A stretch of 64,000 nucleotides of DNA from Ceratodon purpureus (lineage: Eukaryota; Streptophyta; Bryopsida; Pseudoditrichales; Ditrichaceae): positions 8,562,344-8,626,343 of the forward strand of contig CM026427.1 in assembly GCA_014871385.1 (NCBI GenBank), written 5' to 3'. The notes under the pieces are model-generated. The model saw only the letters and a program-made list of their open reading frames with translations, was not told the origin of the DNA and ran no database searches. Below are positions 34,229 to 46,160 of the stretch, in pieces. The translations under genes and the position numbers were made by a program. Position 1 is the first letter of the stretch; each line of letters begins with the position of its first letter.

Positions 34229-35908
34229 GTCATGTTCTTTGACAGAATTTATGCAGCGATCAGATTTCTCGTAGGCCTGGTGTTTAAATTGTAGTGTACA
34301 GCAGCGCAGTTAAAATCCTGTTTGGGGGTAAGGAACATTGATACTTATTTAAGAGTCCCAGAAATCCACAATCCGTCCTAGGAGCTTCACCAGCATTCAG
34401 GCACCGAAAAGAGACACCAAAACCAGGGGATACTTATTTTTGTGAAGCTTTATAAGCACAAGCTCTTTGTGAAGTAAGGCACTTGTATTAAGAGTGTGCT
34501 CGGCACCAGAATCCATGTCTACTTCAGGAGTCATTAAAATCGAATTTCAAGTCATACTGACCTTAGATGTGTTGTATGTTAACTTCAACATCTTTGTTGC
34601 TCATTCGTGACATGCCTTTACAACCATTGCAGTTGGTCATGGAGGGTTCGGGCCCGTTTTGTGTAAACAACAACAGATGCAAATGGTTCCACGATCGTTT
34701 TCCAGTATAGATGATCGGCAGCGAGACAACCATATCACCCCAGAATCCATTCTGCAATCTACTAGCAACATCGAGACTCATCGCCAACCTATTTTGGTGA
34801 GTCCTCGCAATAACCCAACAGACATTCCAACAATCTCCTGCCGGCGATCTGATGCATTTTCATTTGTAGAATTACCACATTCATGTCAACAAGTTGTAGG
34901 TGCATGCAGAAGTTCCAACGTTCCAACCAAATGACATCTCTTACATGGGGTGGTTGAAACTGAATGCAACTTCGCCTTGGAGTATTTCCAATCGGAAACG
35001 TGTACTGTGGAGAGATAAGCTGGACGAGGTTAATTGATGAACAGCCAAAGCCTAGATTCGATTGAAACAGCAGTTTTACGAGAAAACATTGACTGTAATC
35101 AACGTGGTTACGGTTCAACACTACAGTTTTGGTAGTTCTGAATTTTGGATATTCCGATATTGGATAGGCTTCAGTCACCATGTCACTTCTACTTAGAATC
35201 ACACCTGAATTCTCATTTTTCACGTTCATCCGAAGCCAGTTATTGAACATCAGGGTAGTCGGGTATAGTTGGTGAGGCAGAATGAAACATCTGATTATTT
35301 ATTTAAGTTTTTTTCTGTTTCTTGACGACTCTGCAGCTTGTGAGGAAACTGTCTCTAATTGATGCTCTTGGTCAACGTCTGTGCTTCCTTCTAGTTAACA
35401 GCACACTTGATGCACAGATAAAATAACCTGGTAATTTGAGAGCTCGTAACATCGATACAAATTTCCTCGCTGATCTGGGAAAGTTTTTGCAAAAGATTGA
35501 AGGGGTCATGTGGGTTTGTCAAGAGAATTACTCGGTTGTTGGCTGTGCTCTTCTAGGAGAGTCGCTCATTCAGCTGCACACTTGTGATTGTGGAGGTCAA
35601 ATTGCTGTCCAAAATACTTGAGTCCATGATCCTACGATGAGGTCAAGAATTGTCGTCGTTTCTGTACTGTTATTTTTCCTTTAACATACAATGTACTATC
35701 TCATCAAGGATAACCGCCACAGAGGACGAGTTCTTCCACAATTGTAGGAGTCACTTCCTGACATATCAATTCTGCATTTGTGTGTCAGTGTGTGGCGCTG
35801 TTCAGCTTTAATGCTTCCGGACGGTTAACTCAAGCGAAATGAGTTGTTTTTTATCTGTTCTTTTCTTTTCTGCTCACTTCATCTGGAGATTGTGTGGTTG
35901 GCTGGATC
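34229..35908. other. Intergenic, unrecognised ORFs
   Basis: 1.7 kb of moderate GC. A 153-codon minus ORF (34789-35250) and a 61-codon plus ORF (35436-35621) look somewhat protein-like but match no family I know, and no splice partners were found. They could be eroded gene fragments. Confidence 0.35.
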
Positions 35909-36055
35909 AAACTTGGCACTAGAACTGGTTGTAGTGCAATTGTGTTCAGAAGTCTTTCATTCTCCCTGGACCCCGGTCCGATGAGGGTTGTACCTTTTCG
36001 TTGCAATGAAATTTTCCTTCCATTTGCTCAAAAAAAAAAAAACTTGGCACTAGAA
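35909..36055 (+). mobile_element. SINE-like retroposon with target duplication
   Basis: The string AACTTGGCACTAGAA occurs at about 35910-35924 and again at 36041-36055. Between them lies a ~116 bp insert ending in a run of about 13 A, the hallmark of retroposition. Near its 5' end TGGTTGTAGTGC resembles a Pol III A box, and GGTCCGATGAGG about 45 bp on resembles a B box (GGTTCGANNCC). Together these suggest a tRNA-derived SINE. The box matches are imperfect; the duplication and poly(A) are plain. Confidence 0.72.
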
Positions 36056-36452
36056 TTTGTTGTTGATTCACATCAGTGAGGTATCATTTGCGTAAGCACA
36101 TCTGCCTTATTTCTCCAGAAATGAGAAACGAGGCGAAGACGTCCATGTTGTTGAAATCATTTTAAAGAAACAGGTTAAGTTTTACTACCGTCTTATACTC
36201 TTCAATACTACTGAGAGGTCACCTTAGTCAGAAAATAAATAAAAAATAATCAATTTGAATTTTAAACAATATATATGACAACAAATGGAGACACAAAATA
36301 GGGACAACAATGAAGAAACTCTATCCATGAGCTCCTATACAACTAATATTCATTTTGTATTATAAATTTCATGCCTATAGAATCACTTTTGATGTCATTT
36401 CACAATCATATTAGTAACTCAATATATGTAACACTTGTTAATGAATGTATTG

Positions 36453-36550
36453 TACATTTGTAATGAGTATTAGATGGATTAATTTAATGGATACATTTGT
36501 AATGAGTATTAGATGGATTAATTTAATGGATACATTTGTAATGAGTATTC
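36453..36550. repeat. Tandem repeat, 2.5 x 39 bp
   Basis: A 39 bp unit starting TACATTTGTAATGAGTATTA occurs at 36453-36491 and 36492-36530 and is followed by a 19-20 bp partial copy. Full copies appear identical. Confidence 0.9.
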
Positions 36551-36814
36551 AAATAAAGTACAATCTCATTTTTCACAACTTAGTGCACTATTACGACAAA
36601 AAAATTGACATTTAAGATCCGAAAAGTAGCAAATTTCTCTTTGATGAAATCCAACTCCAAACAACATTATTATTATTTGTATTAGTATTAGCTCACATAA
36701 AACTTATAAAAAGAAGATGACAAATTAAAAAATTATGCTTTATTTCATATTGAAGTGTTTTATAGTAAATTTTGAGATTTTAATTCAAAATATATTTAAA
36801 AAATCAACTCATAA

Positions 36815-36838
36815 ATATATATATATATATATATATAT
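36815..36838. repeat. (AT)12 microsatellite
   Basis: An uninterrupted AT dinucleotide run of about 24 bp in AT-rich intergenic DNA. Confidence 0.9.
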
Positions 36839-38648
36839 GTAATTTAAATTTTAAAAAATAGTATTATTAAAGCATCACATTTCAATCCATTACAATTAAT
36901 TTCATCTATAAATTGTAAATATCTTAAATTTTAAAGAAAATATGTATTTAGTTCTCAAATTTTATTATAAAATTTTTGGTACGGGAATCATAGATCTAAC
37001 CGTATAACCGTATGGATCTAAAATTTGTGATCCTCAACTTCAATTTCAACATATCATATAATTTTTCTATCCCTTAATATTTATGATGAATCTTTGCAAC
37101 TGTACAAATCTTGAGAAGGGAAGGATCCTTGATTAAATCCTACAGTTGTCAACGATAGTTTTACAGTTGTTTGCTTCAAAGCAAACATGGTAAAGAGGAA
37201 CTTGTCAATTCCAAAGACCTGTAGACCCTAGATCAGTGGTGCTTGCTTGAGCATGATTGTGCTTTGCATATTCTCGTGTCTTGTGTGGCTTACAGATGTG
37301 TGCAAATTCAGTGTCCATTCTGAAAGCAAGTTAGTCTTCCAATGACCCATCACTCCGGACTCCCGGAGGATTGTTTTGTTCCACGAAATTTGCAAGGTGG
37401 CATATGAGTTGGAAATTTGGAACCCAGCCAATGGAAAGAAGCGCTCGTACTGTAGTGGATACAAGGAGAACATAATTGAAGCATTGAGTCTGCTCGAAGT
37501 TAGCAAGATGACGCAGCCAACATGTGATGAAGTTGGTCAATTGAAGTGTCTTTCAGAATGGGCTAAGTCACATGGGTTGCCATATCACCTTCTCCATCAT
37601 TCTGTTCGGATTATTCTAATACCTGGCTGGCACAAAACTTGGACTCAACCTTACAGAATTTGCAAAAAAGAATACATATTATGCATACGTTTAATTGCTT
37701 TGGGCAGTGTCAAAGTACTGTAGGAGTACAGCATGAAGCAGTCTTGAAGGTGAATTGAATTGCCACACACCCAGATGGGGATCTTGTGATTTTCTGACAA
37801 TACTTGACCTGGAACATTTCTCTCATAACACAAGGAAGGACACGGTGGTCCAAGCTCACACCCAACTTCTCCTGTACCTCGGGAGTTTATGGACGTCCAA
37901 CTTGTACCCCTCCAAGCTGATGGAGTCAACTTGTCAACTACTTGTAGCTCACAACATCCTATCGTGGTCCATTTCATCCCTCATCAAAAACACAAGTGCA
38001 ATAAGGTAGAAGTCAATGATCCGGATAGCTTAACCGCTAAAGGTCCCATCAGGATTCAGGATAGTAGATAGGTTGTAGTATACTTGGCGTTCATTACCAA
38101 TATAAAAAAAAAAAATTAAAAAAACTCTAAATCGGAATTCCAATAGCTTGTTCTTAATTCCAACTATACTATTGACTTTAGATCAATTAAAGTTGTGGAT
38201 CCATTCCAAATAGAACTAAAATATGTTAATTCTACTTCAAGTTGCTACAATGGTATGAAATGATTTTTAGGAATTATGTAATTAGAAATAGGTCTAGGAT
38301 GGTTTTCCATGTGGAATAAATGGCATTACAAAGACTAAAGATTTTATTGTACATGTCCAAAAATAAATTTGTTATGTAAATTTTTGAAGTTGATTCCTCC
38401 ATGCTTTTATACGCCACCCAATTCAGGTTTAAAATTTCATCCATAAATTACATCTTCAAAATACATAAGCATTTTAGACATTTAATTGTATCATGATTAA
38501 TTTAGAACTTTGATTGAATTTATTGAAGTTATGGAATATTAGACATAGAAGAAAGTCTAGATTTCAAAAACTAATTTCTAGTCTATTTTATTACACCTTC
38601 TACCTATGATAGTAATGCATTACAAGACAACATATAATATCATTTGTC

Positions 38649-38889
38649 GATAGCAGCTTTGTTCTTCCTCAAACAAATTTTTATATTGTTTTGAAAAACA
38701 AAGTTTGCATCCTAAAATTTTAATTTTATGGTTTTTTCTTTTTTCAAAAAATCACACAAAATTAGAATTTTATGGCTTATAATAGATAATAAAGCAAAAA
38801 ATAATTTATCAAATTTTTTTATTCCATCCATACAGTTTCAAATAATTTTTGTTTTAAATTTAAAATTACTTATAAACAAACCTGCTATC
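38649..38889 (+). mobile_element. MITE family A, copy 5
   Basis: A 241 bp element starting GATAGCAGCTTTGTTC and ending with the complement of GATAGCAGGTTTGTTT. Internally TTTATGGCTTATAATAGATAATAAAGCAAAAAATAA-type sequence follows the copy 1 core (AAATGGCTTAGAAATAATAA, then GCAAAAACTA). Same orientation as copy 1 and no nearby inverted partner. Confidence 0.65.
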
Positions 38890-41800
38890 AACTTACAATA
38901 TTAGAAATAACCATTTAAGAGCTTGAAAGATAGAATAAAAAGGCCAATTTACACTAAGTTATATTAGATTAAATCTCAGAAATAAGAAAAAATACATTAA
39001 TAGATGGTGTTAGTACTGAGTTTTTAGTTTTTTTCATATGAAAAAGTTGATTTGAACATATTTTTTCTTTGTGGATAAACATATTTCTTCTTTAGTTGGA
39101 ATCTTATACGGCAAAAAGAGATGGTGTTTTCTTTAATGGACATCTTCAGACTTCTCAATTTTTGAAGTCCAGCTAGAAGTCTTGAATCCACAATTTATTG
39201 AATCAAAATGCCAAATTTGAACAACTTAAACTTTTGAAATTTTACTGCCTTTTAATGTCTGTTTTTGGACACTCATATTTTCATGAATAAATAAATATTT
39301 TTGAACCGGGTACTTCTAAATTTAAAAGAGAATCATATTTTTATTTCATTTGGGTTATTTCATTTCATTTTAAATTGAAACTATTTCAAATGTATATTTT
39401 AATGTCAACGTATCAAGTCTTAAGTCCAATCTTTATCATACATCTTGAAGAGTAAAAAAAATACTTTAAATAGGAAAAAATTGATCAATGTATTTAATTC
39501 TCACACGTTCCTTTGGTCGAAACAAGCATCAACACTGAAACCATTCACCCCAAATACAAAAGCCAAAAACTCTCTTAAAGAAAAAAAGAAAAAAGAAAAA
39601 GAAAAATCTCTTTCACACTCATAATTCGTAAAGAAAAAGAGAAACACATGACGAAACATATAAATGTCGGTGATGGAAAACCAGATCAGTGACGTAATTT
39701 GGTGGAACAAATTCCTCATTCATCACTAATCACAAATCAGCTACAGCAATGAGCATGCCAAATGAATAAAATAAACACATCAAAAATTAGGCTGCAACTG
39801 GTTTCTAAATTCTGATAACCAGGCTACACTTTGACTCAAGAGCCACGTGAACCCAAACAAAATATAAAAATACAAAAAATAACACTCTGCTCATATTTCA
39901 GCCATGATTACAACCACCCTAATTAAGCATGTCATACCTGGTATCCTTTTGGCAGTTATGGAATAATCCCCAATTTTGCTGTAAATTATCTTTAGCCCAA
40001 ATGGGTCCAATTTAACCACTTCAAAAATGAGCCCCTATGACTTGTAATCTGTTATTTTAAACCCATGCCATTTGAATTTCCAGAATATTATCATGAGGAT
40101 CCCCCCTCCGTTACAGGTTTAGCCCAGGGTTAACTTAATATTAGACCAAGGAGAAGAAAATTTGTTGTCCATGATTTTGGTGGGTTTTTTTTTACACAAA
40201 TAAAAGTTTTCTCTACTATTTTTGTGGTTTTTATCTTAAATGAGAGGGGCTTGTTATTGGTGGATCGGAAGTGCACGATTGGGTGTCAGAGGATCTGAAC
40301 ATTTGTGGTTCTAAATGGGAATGGTGAGAAAGTTACTTTTGTAACTAGATGCTGAGTGGCATTAAATATTTTCCTGCTGTCTAAGTTTTTATTTTTATTT
40401 TTTGGCTGTCTAAATATTTCTCTGATAGAGTGGGTTTTGGTCTCTGGTAAGCCTCTACATGTCTCAAAGTCTGCCTCGATTTGTGTACACGGATGGAGGG
40501 TGGAATGAGGATTGCAAATTAAGGTTGTGAGCTGTGTGAATGGTTTTGGAATCCAAGCATTTTATTATTATTAGTATTATTATTAGCGAAAATCCAAGCA
40601 TTTTTTGATGTTAGGTTCTTGCTTTGTTGGTTAGCTTGTTGTTAAGTTGCTTGTGTTAGGGTGTTAGGGCTTTTCTCTACTCCACAAGGCTATCTTCATG
40701 GCTACAATTATTTTTTATTTTCTATTTTTTCTAAACTATGCAAATTAACATGTGGATTAGTTGCAGAGAGAAAATACATTGAAAAGAACCCAGTGACCAG
40801 GCCCCAAGTTCCCATGGTGATGACTCCTAGTTTAAAGCTGGCCTCGCTAAACAATTCTGAAAAGGGTATAAGAGATGTATAATTTACATGTATACATATG
40901 TAGTGTACTGTAGGTTTTTCCATAAATCAAATGCTGAGCTGAAAATTGGATCATTGCAAATTGAACAATTGATACAGTTTCCTTCCAGGAATTTGGCTCA
41001 GGAAGCAGACAGTCAGCAGATAGGCTGGTGGTGCACAAACCAAGACATGTTATGTTAGTTTGTGTGGTCAAACTCCACATGACCACCACCCACATCCGGT
41101 TCAAACTTCAAGGATCTCGAAACGCAATCTCAGTATTCTTGAAATCCGTGTCACTAGACCACTTCAACATGGCACCAAAATTTTGCACTTTATCATTGTA
41201 TGGTATGTGGCATATGGGTTCGACCGTTGGACTCTTATACATTTGGATCCATACAGCTATCTTCCAAAGTTTGAGCTGTCTTTGCTAGGCACACATGCTT
41301 CATTGCTTAGGCAACTGAGTTATAGGAGTAACAAATATGTACTCCTTTTCTTCTTCTTCTTCTTTATTTATTTTATTATTATTATTATTATTTAAAATAT
41401 TTATTGTATGAGTCTAAAAGATCCAAATTCATTTCTTGTTTTTATGAGTCTTGAAATTATATTCAACAAAATCTTACTATAAGAAAAATATCAAAACACC
41501 AAACACCAAACTGTATGTTAAGTCTTAATCCATTATACTCCCTATCTTACTTATGCTTCAAGAAGGGACTGGAGTTCTTCTTGCTTCTTCACATTAGACA
41601 CAACAAACTCACTCTATCCTCCCCCCAAGGTAGAGATACCATTGGACAATAATAAAATACCACGGTATGGTAATGATCCACCAAAAATTAGATTCTTAGG
41701 CTCTATGCAGGTACAGGTTGTAATGTTTGAACTTGTTTCTCAAACTGGAGTCTGGTGAGAGGATTTGCTGAATACTTCAATCTCATTGTCAAGGTTTCGA

Positions 41801-44800
41801 AAGGTGCAGTATGAGTTGGAGCACCTTTAGTTTATTGCCAGTTGACAAGGGAAATTGATTCGAGATTTGTGAAGCAATGACATTATGGTATGCCCGAAAT
41901 CTGAAAGCATCCACACCCATGTTGTTGACTTGAAAGTGGGCCACATTCATTCAATCAAGGAAGGGACCGAGTCATTTTTGCCAATTAGGCCAGATGCTAC
42001 ATGTTAGTTGGTTTATGTGTTCTGTGCCGAATAGTGAGTGCCTAGTCACTGCATCACAGTTGGACCCATCTTCTCCAATTAATAATCAAACCTTGTCACA
42101 AGTAAAACTGATTCCCTGGATCGAAGCTTGCATTTCCTGCCACTGGACAATGGTTTTGTTGACTTCAATACTCAGGAGAGCACCCAATGTTAATGCTGAT
42201 GTGGCGCACCAATGCCAACTAGTGTCTCGTATTCAGTGGTCAAAGTAAGGCAACTGATACTTGTAGGCCAGGTCGGGATTCCGGGAAGGATGTGCAGCTT
42301 GTACGGTGTGATGATATCAAAAGAGTAAAGAAGCTCAAGATTTGGCCATTGATGGAGTTCACAGACTCTGTCAAGTAAAGGCTAAAGAGTCAAGAGCCTT
42401 TGGCAAGAGGGCAAGATTACATAGAAGAGGTCAAATGCACATAGTGTCCCGGATTCATTCAAATTGTGCTTACTGTAGGTACTGGTAACTTATTTGCTCA
42501 CTTTATACACTTTCCCTTCAATACTGCTGTAGATCCGTCTTTGTAACATACAGTAGCTGTAGAGGTTTGAAAATTAAATAAAGATATTTTATGATTGGAA
42601 TAGTGCAAATTATTTTACAAAGTTGGTACACACTGTGCATTTTTTATTTTAATTTGAACGAAATGAACATTTTATTCCATGAAAAGGAATAGTCATACAT
42701 CAAAACCAGAGTGCTACAATGCATTCCATTTCTTCATAAACTGATACCAAAACACAAGCTAGATATACAGTATTTCATTACCAGTATGCTTTGAAGGCAG
42801 ATAGTTGCCAAATGATTTTCTGAAATCAGCCATAAATCAATTACAAGTTTGGTTCCTAACTCCAAGTTATGGACAATCCAAATTGCAAGTGACACTGTTT
42901 ATTACACACTCGTAAAAAGAATGATTATTGTGAATATTGTGATTATAACAGTTGAATTCTAATCACTGATATTTCATGCCTACAAGTATGGCTCTAATCA
43001 CTTTTGTATATCTCACATCATGTTTATAAGCAAAGATATAATTTGCCAATCTTTTTCATTTACAATTGTATCACTTACCAAACACCTGGGATCTCATTGA
43101 CAATTCCCCTTCAAATCCTTGAGAATCCACCTGGTATTGTAAGAATTCAATCTCTGCGGTGCACTGACATGCAAATGAATTCCTGAAAGGTTGCTATGTG
43201 ATCTTATATCTCTAATTTACTGAATGAATTCTTGAGAGGCAACTCAGAGATATGGTATCACAAAGTTATCGCATGATATCAGCTGATCGTTATCTGAATC
43301 AACAATGTACGGGCTACATGCTTTGCACATGTGCTTTAAAATCCTAGAAATGCATGACTAAAAGGAAGGCTACCTCTCCTACAGCTCAAAAGTTATCTTG
43401 CAGTTCACACGTAATTTTCAATAAATAATATGCTTAAAAGCATAGGATTTATCTGGGGTGATTTTTTAAGGCTTTTGTAAAGCAGACAATAATGGTTAAA
43501 GTTTCATCTGTGATTTACATGAAGAAACTTGAACATTATGTAACATTGCTCAGCAATCCATGAGGAGAACAACCTTCATGTAGTTGGAGTGGTGGCATAA
43601 ATGAATTGGCCAGATATAATTAAATACTTAGAGAGTTACAAAATTTATTTATAAATAGTTAGCAACGTTCTACTATAATTTAATGAATTTGCAAGTCTCT
43701 AGTAAATGGCGATTCAAACGTGTCACAGCTCACAATTATCTGCAACCCCCTAATTTCAAACTTATAAATCCTTGTCAACCCCATCATTTTATTGGGTAAG
43801 AAATTGTAATTTAAACTATAACTACCACATAAGGTTCATCCACGGTTATATTAAGTTATTGTTTGTCATTGTTGGGAACAGTAACTTATCATGAGATACA
43901 TCACACATTGGATAAAATAAGACATCACACATCCTGAGAAAAATTCCTTAAAACTCAAAATACATCACACATTGGATAAAATAAGAGTAGGAGAAAGTAA
44001 TATATAATATAGTCATGTACTACAATTGTGGATGAATGGCTAAAGTACGTCAATAAAAAAAATTATCTTTCAAAATTGATCAACTATGTGCAATCCATTT
44101 GAGTTGTTGCAGTTGTGTATTTTTGTAAAGTATTGAATATTTTTGATAATCTAATGATTTATTAGAAGCATAATTACTATTTGCATTTAAAATTAATTAT
44201 TCAAATGATGATAACTTCTGATAAAATAATTTACTTTACATGTCATTGCAAAATCATTCTTGTGATCTTATCAATGAGTTTTAAAATAACACCAAGCAAT
44301 TTTAAAATCATATGAACCAATTATTCCATGAAGACACCAAAAATCCCACATTATAAACAATCAATTGATTATAAAACCTTGACAAATTCACTATCATGCA
44401 TTAAGGTAGAAAAACCAGAAACGGTGAAAATAAGGTGATTCGACCAAAAGGAATGGAGTTAGAAATTACGTGAAATTTTTTTGAGATGAAGAAGAAGAAA
44501 TGATGAAGAATGTAGCTTGTTTTGAATTTTTATTCCCCATAAATAATTCTTTAGAATTTCTCAAAGTTGGAAGTTCATCAAACCCCCTCCTTGTATACTA
44601 GACTCTTCCTGAACCAAACATGATGGTGTTCTAAAACGGTTAACTAACATCATGAAAAAGTGGACGTAAGAAAACCACAATAGACATAATGTGGCAGAAC
44701 CTCATTAGTCCACCCAAACTTGGTTGCTCATGGACAACTTCTCCATTTTCAGTCCACCATGTCCAAGTTTCACTCCGACTCTACTGCAAGCTTTGAGGGC

Positions 44801-45424
44801 GTTAACCATTTATGGCATTCCTACCTTACATTGTTGTAGTCAATTTTGTAGTTTGGTATCAATAGTAGGGGTTTGAATATTTAAAAATAATAATAATAAT
44901 TTATTTCATTATTAGAATATATATTGTATGTAAAAAGATATAGTTAAACCTTCAACTAGAAAGACAAAAGAATTAATTCATAGGATACAAGAGTAATGAA
45001 ATAATTTTGAAAATCTATAAGATTGCTTTTGTGAAAGGCCTTTCATTATGAACTTGATTTATTATTTATCCAAGATTATTGAAAAGTGCATGAATAAATT
45101 TTGAAGGTTCATGAAATTGATGGTATAGAATTGTGAATTTGGTTGACAAAGGAAAGGGGTATTTCTGTGAGTTTAAGCATCTGGGCATGTTTTTCAAGGT
45201 AGAATCTGTGGAGAAAAAAGGTTGCTTTGAAATTTGGGTCCTCTTCTAAAATATGATTTTTGAATATGTTTTTGAGAAAAAATTGAATTTTTTAGGTAAT
45301 TTTGAAAATAGAACTTATAGACCACTATAATAGTGAGTAGAGCATTTCTATTTTGCCATCGGGAGAAACTAAATAATGACAATACAAGTGTGCAAGATTC
45401 ACCTGGAAAAAACCAAAAAGTCAA
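38890..45424. other. Long AT-rich intergenic stretch
   Basis: About 6.5 kb with no recognisable gene. Poly-A/T, (TTA)n near 40.57 kb and 41.38 kb, and higher-GC stretches at 40.7-41.3 kb and 41.7-42.5 kb whose ORFs (84-111 codons) match nothing I recognise. Confidence 0.4.
43896..43986. repeat. 27 bp direct repeat
   Basis: A 27 bp string starting ATACATCACACATTGGATAA occurs at 43896-43922 and 43960-43986, apparently identical, 64 bp apart start to start. Confidence 0.85.
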
Positions 45425-46160
45425 AATCTAACCCCTAAAGTTGAAAGGCCTCAAAATTGCCAAAAACCTTCAAAATTAGACTCTTTCAATATAAGGTGTA
45501 TGTTTTTAAGTTCTGATGTATTTTGGGGGAAATAACCGTAGGATCTAGTACCTTGCTTGTACATGTATATTTACTCTAAATATTTGATTCAAGATCCTTA
45601 TCGTTTGTGAGATCATAACTTTCTAAGTTGAAAAAAACAATTTTCTGTTGTTAAAAATGGGTTTCAAGTGTTTTGTGAGCCAAAAAAAACAATTTCAAAA
45701 GCAAACTAGATGTGAAGCTCTTCAAATTCTTGTTCCAGGATGAGTTAGGAATATGCCCATTGAATTGTTTCCCTCATTAGACCTACGAAACCTAAAGAAA
45801 TGCTTGAATTTTCACATGGAGGTATGCTGAAATTCAAATCCAAAGGCCGGTTTATGATAGTAAAAAAGGCATACAGAGAAATATTGGATTGAAAATCCGA
45901 GCGGTGAGATCATGCCTTCAAATTGTATTTACATGTGAAGAACCAAAACTTGGAAAAGAATAAAATCTCAATTTTTGGTGAATTTTTGAAGTTTCTGTGA
46001 TCTAATTAATTTTGGGCAGATTTTGAGCATATACTGCAAGTTTGGGCAGATTTCAGCATGCCCGAATAGTATTTTCAAATTTTGACCACGGATATCTTCT
46101 AAAGTATGAGAAATTTTGAAGCACGAATGGTCTTGTTAGAAAGATATCATAATTTCCCAT
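45425..46160 (+). repeat. Dispersed repeat, copy A
   Basis: About 735 bp that aligns along its length with the reverse complement of 61590-62310. Shared landmarks, in order: GGATCTAGTACCTTG; TTTGTGAGATCATAAC; GGCTCTTCAAATT-like sequence followed by TTGTTCCA; TTAGGTTT-type sequence next to AAATGCTTGA; ATTAATTTTGGGCA; GGTCTTGTTAGAAAG. No ORF is conserved between the copies. It may be part of a long terminal repeat, but no element ends were identified. Confidence 0.8.

Larger units (their letters stand above)
36056..38648. other. Intergenic, AT-rich with a GC island at 37.1-38.1 kb
   Basis: Mostly AT-rich. Around 37.1-38.1 kb GC rises and a 115-codon plus ORF (37376-37723) overlaps minus ORFs of 69-108 codons. 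None resembles a known protein and I call no gene. Confidence 0.4.

Noticed and set aside
34789..35250. 153-codon minus ORF
   Set aside because: No motif of a known family and no splice partner; kept only as an unresolved note in the intergenic entry.
37376..37723. 115-codon plus ORF
   Set aside because: It overlaps minus ORFs of similar length and no conserved motif is seen; it could be an eroded repeat.
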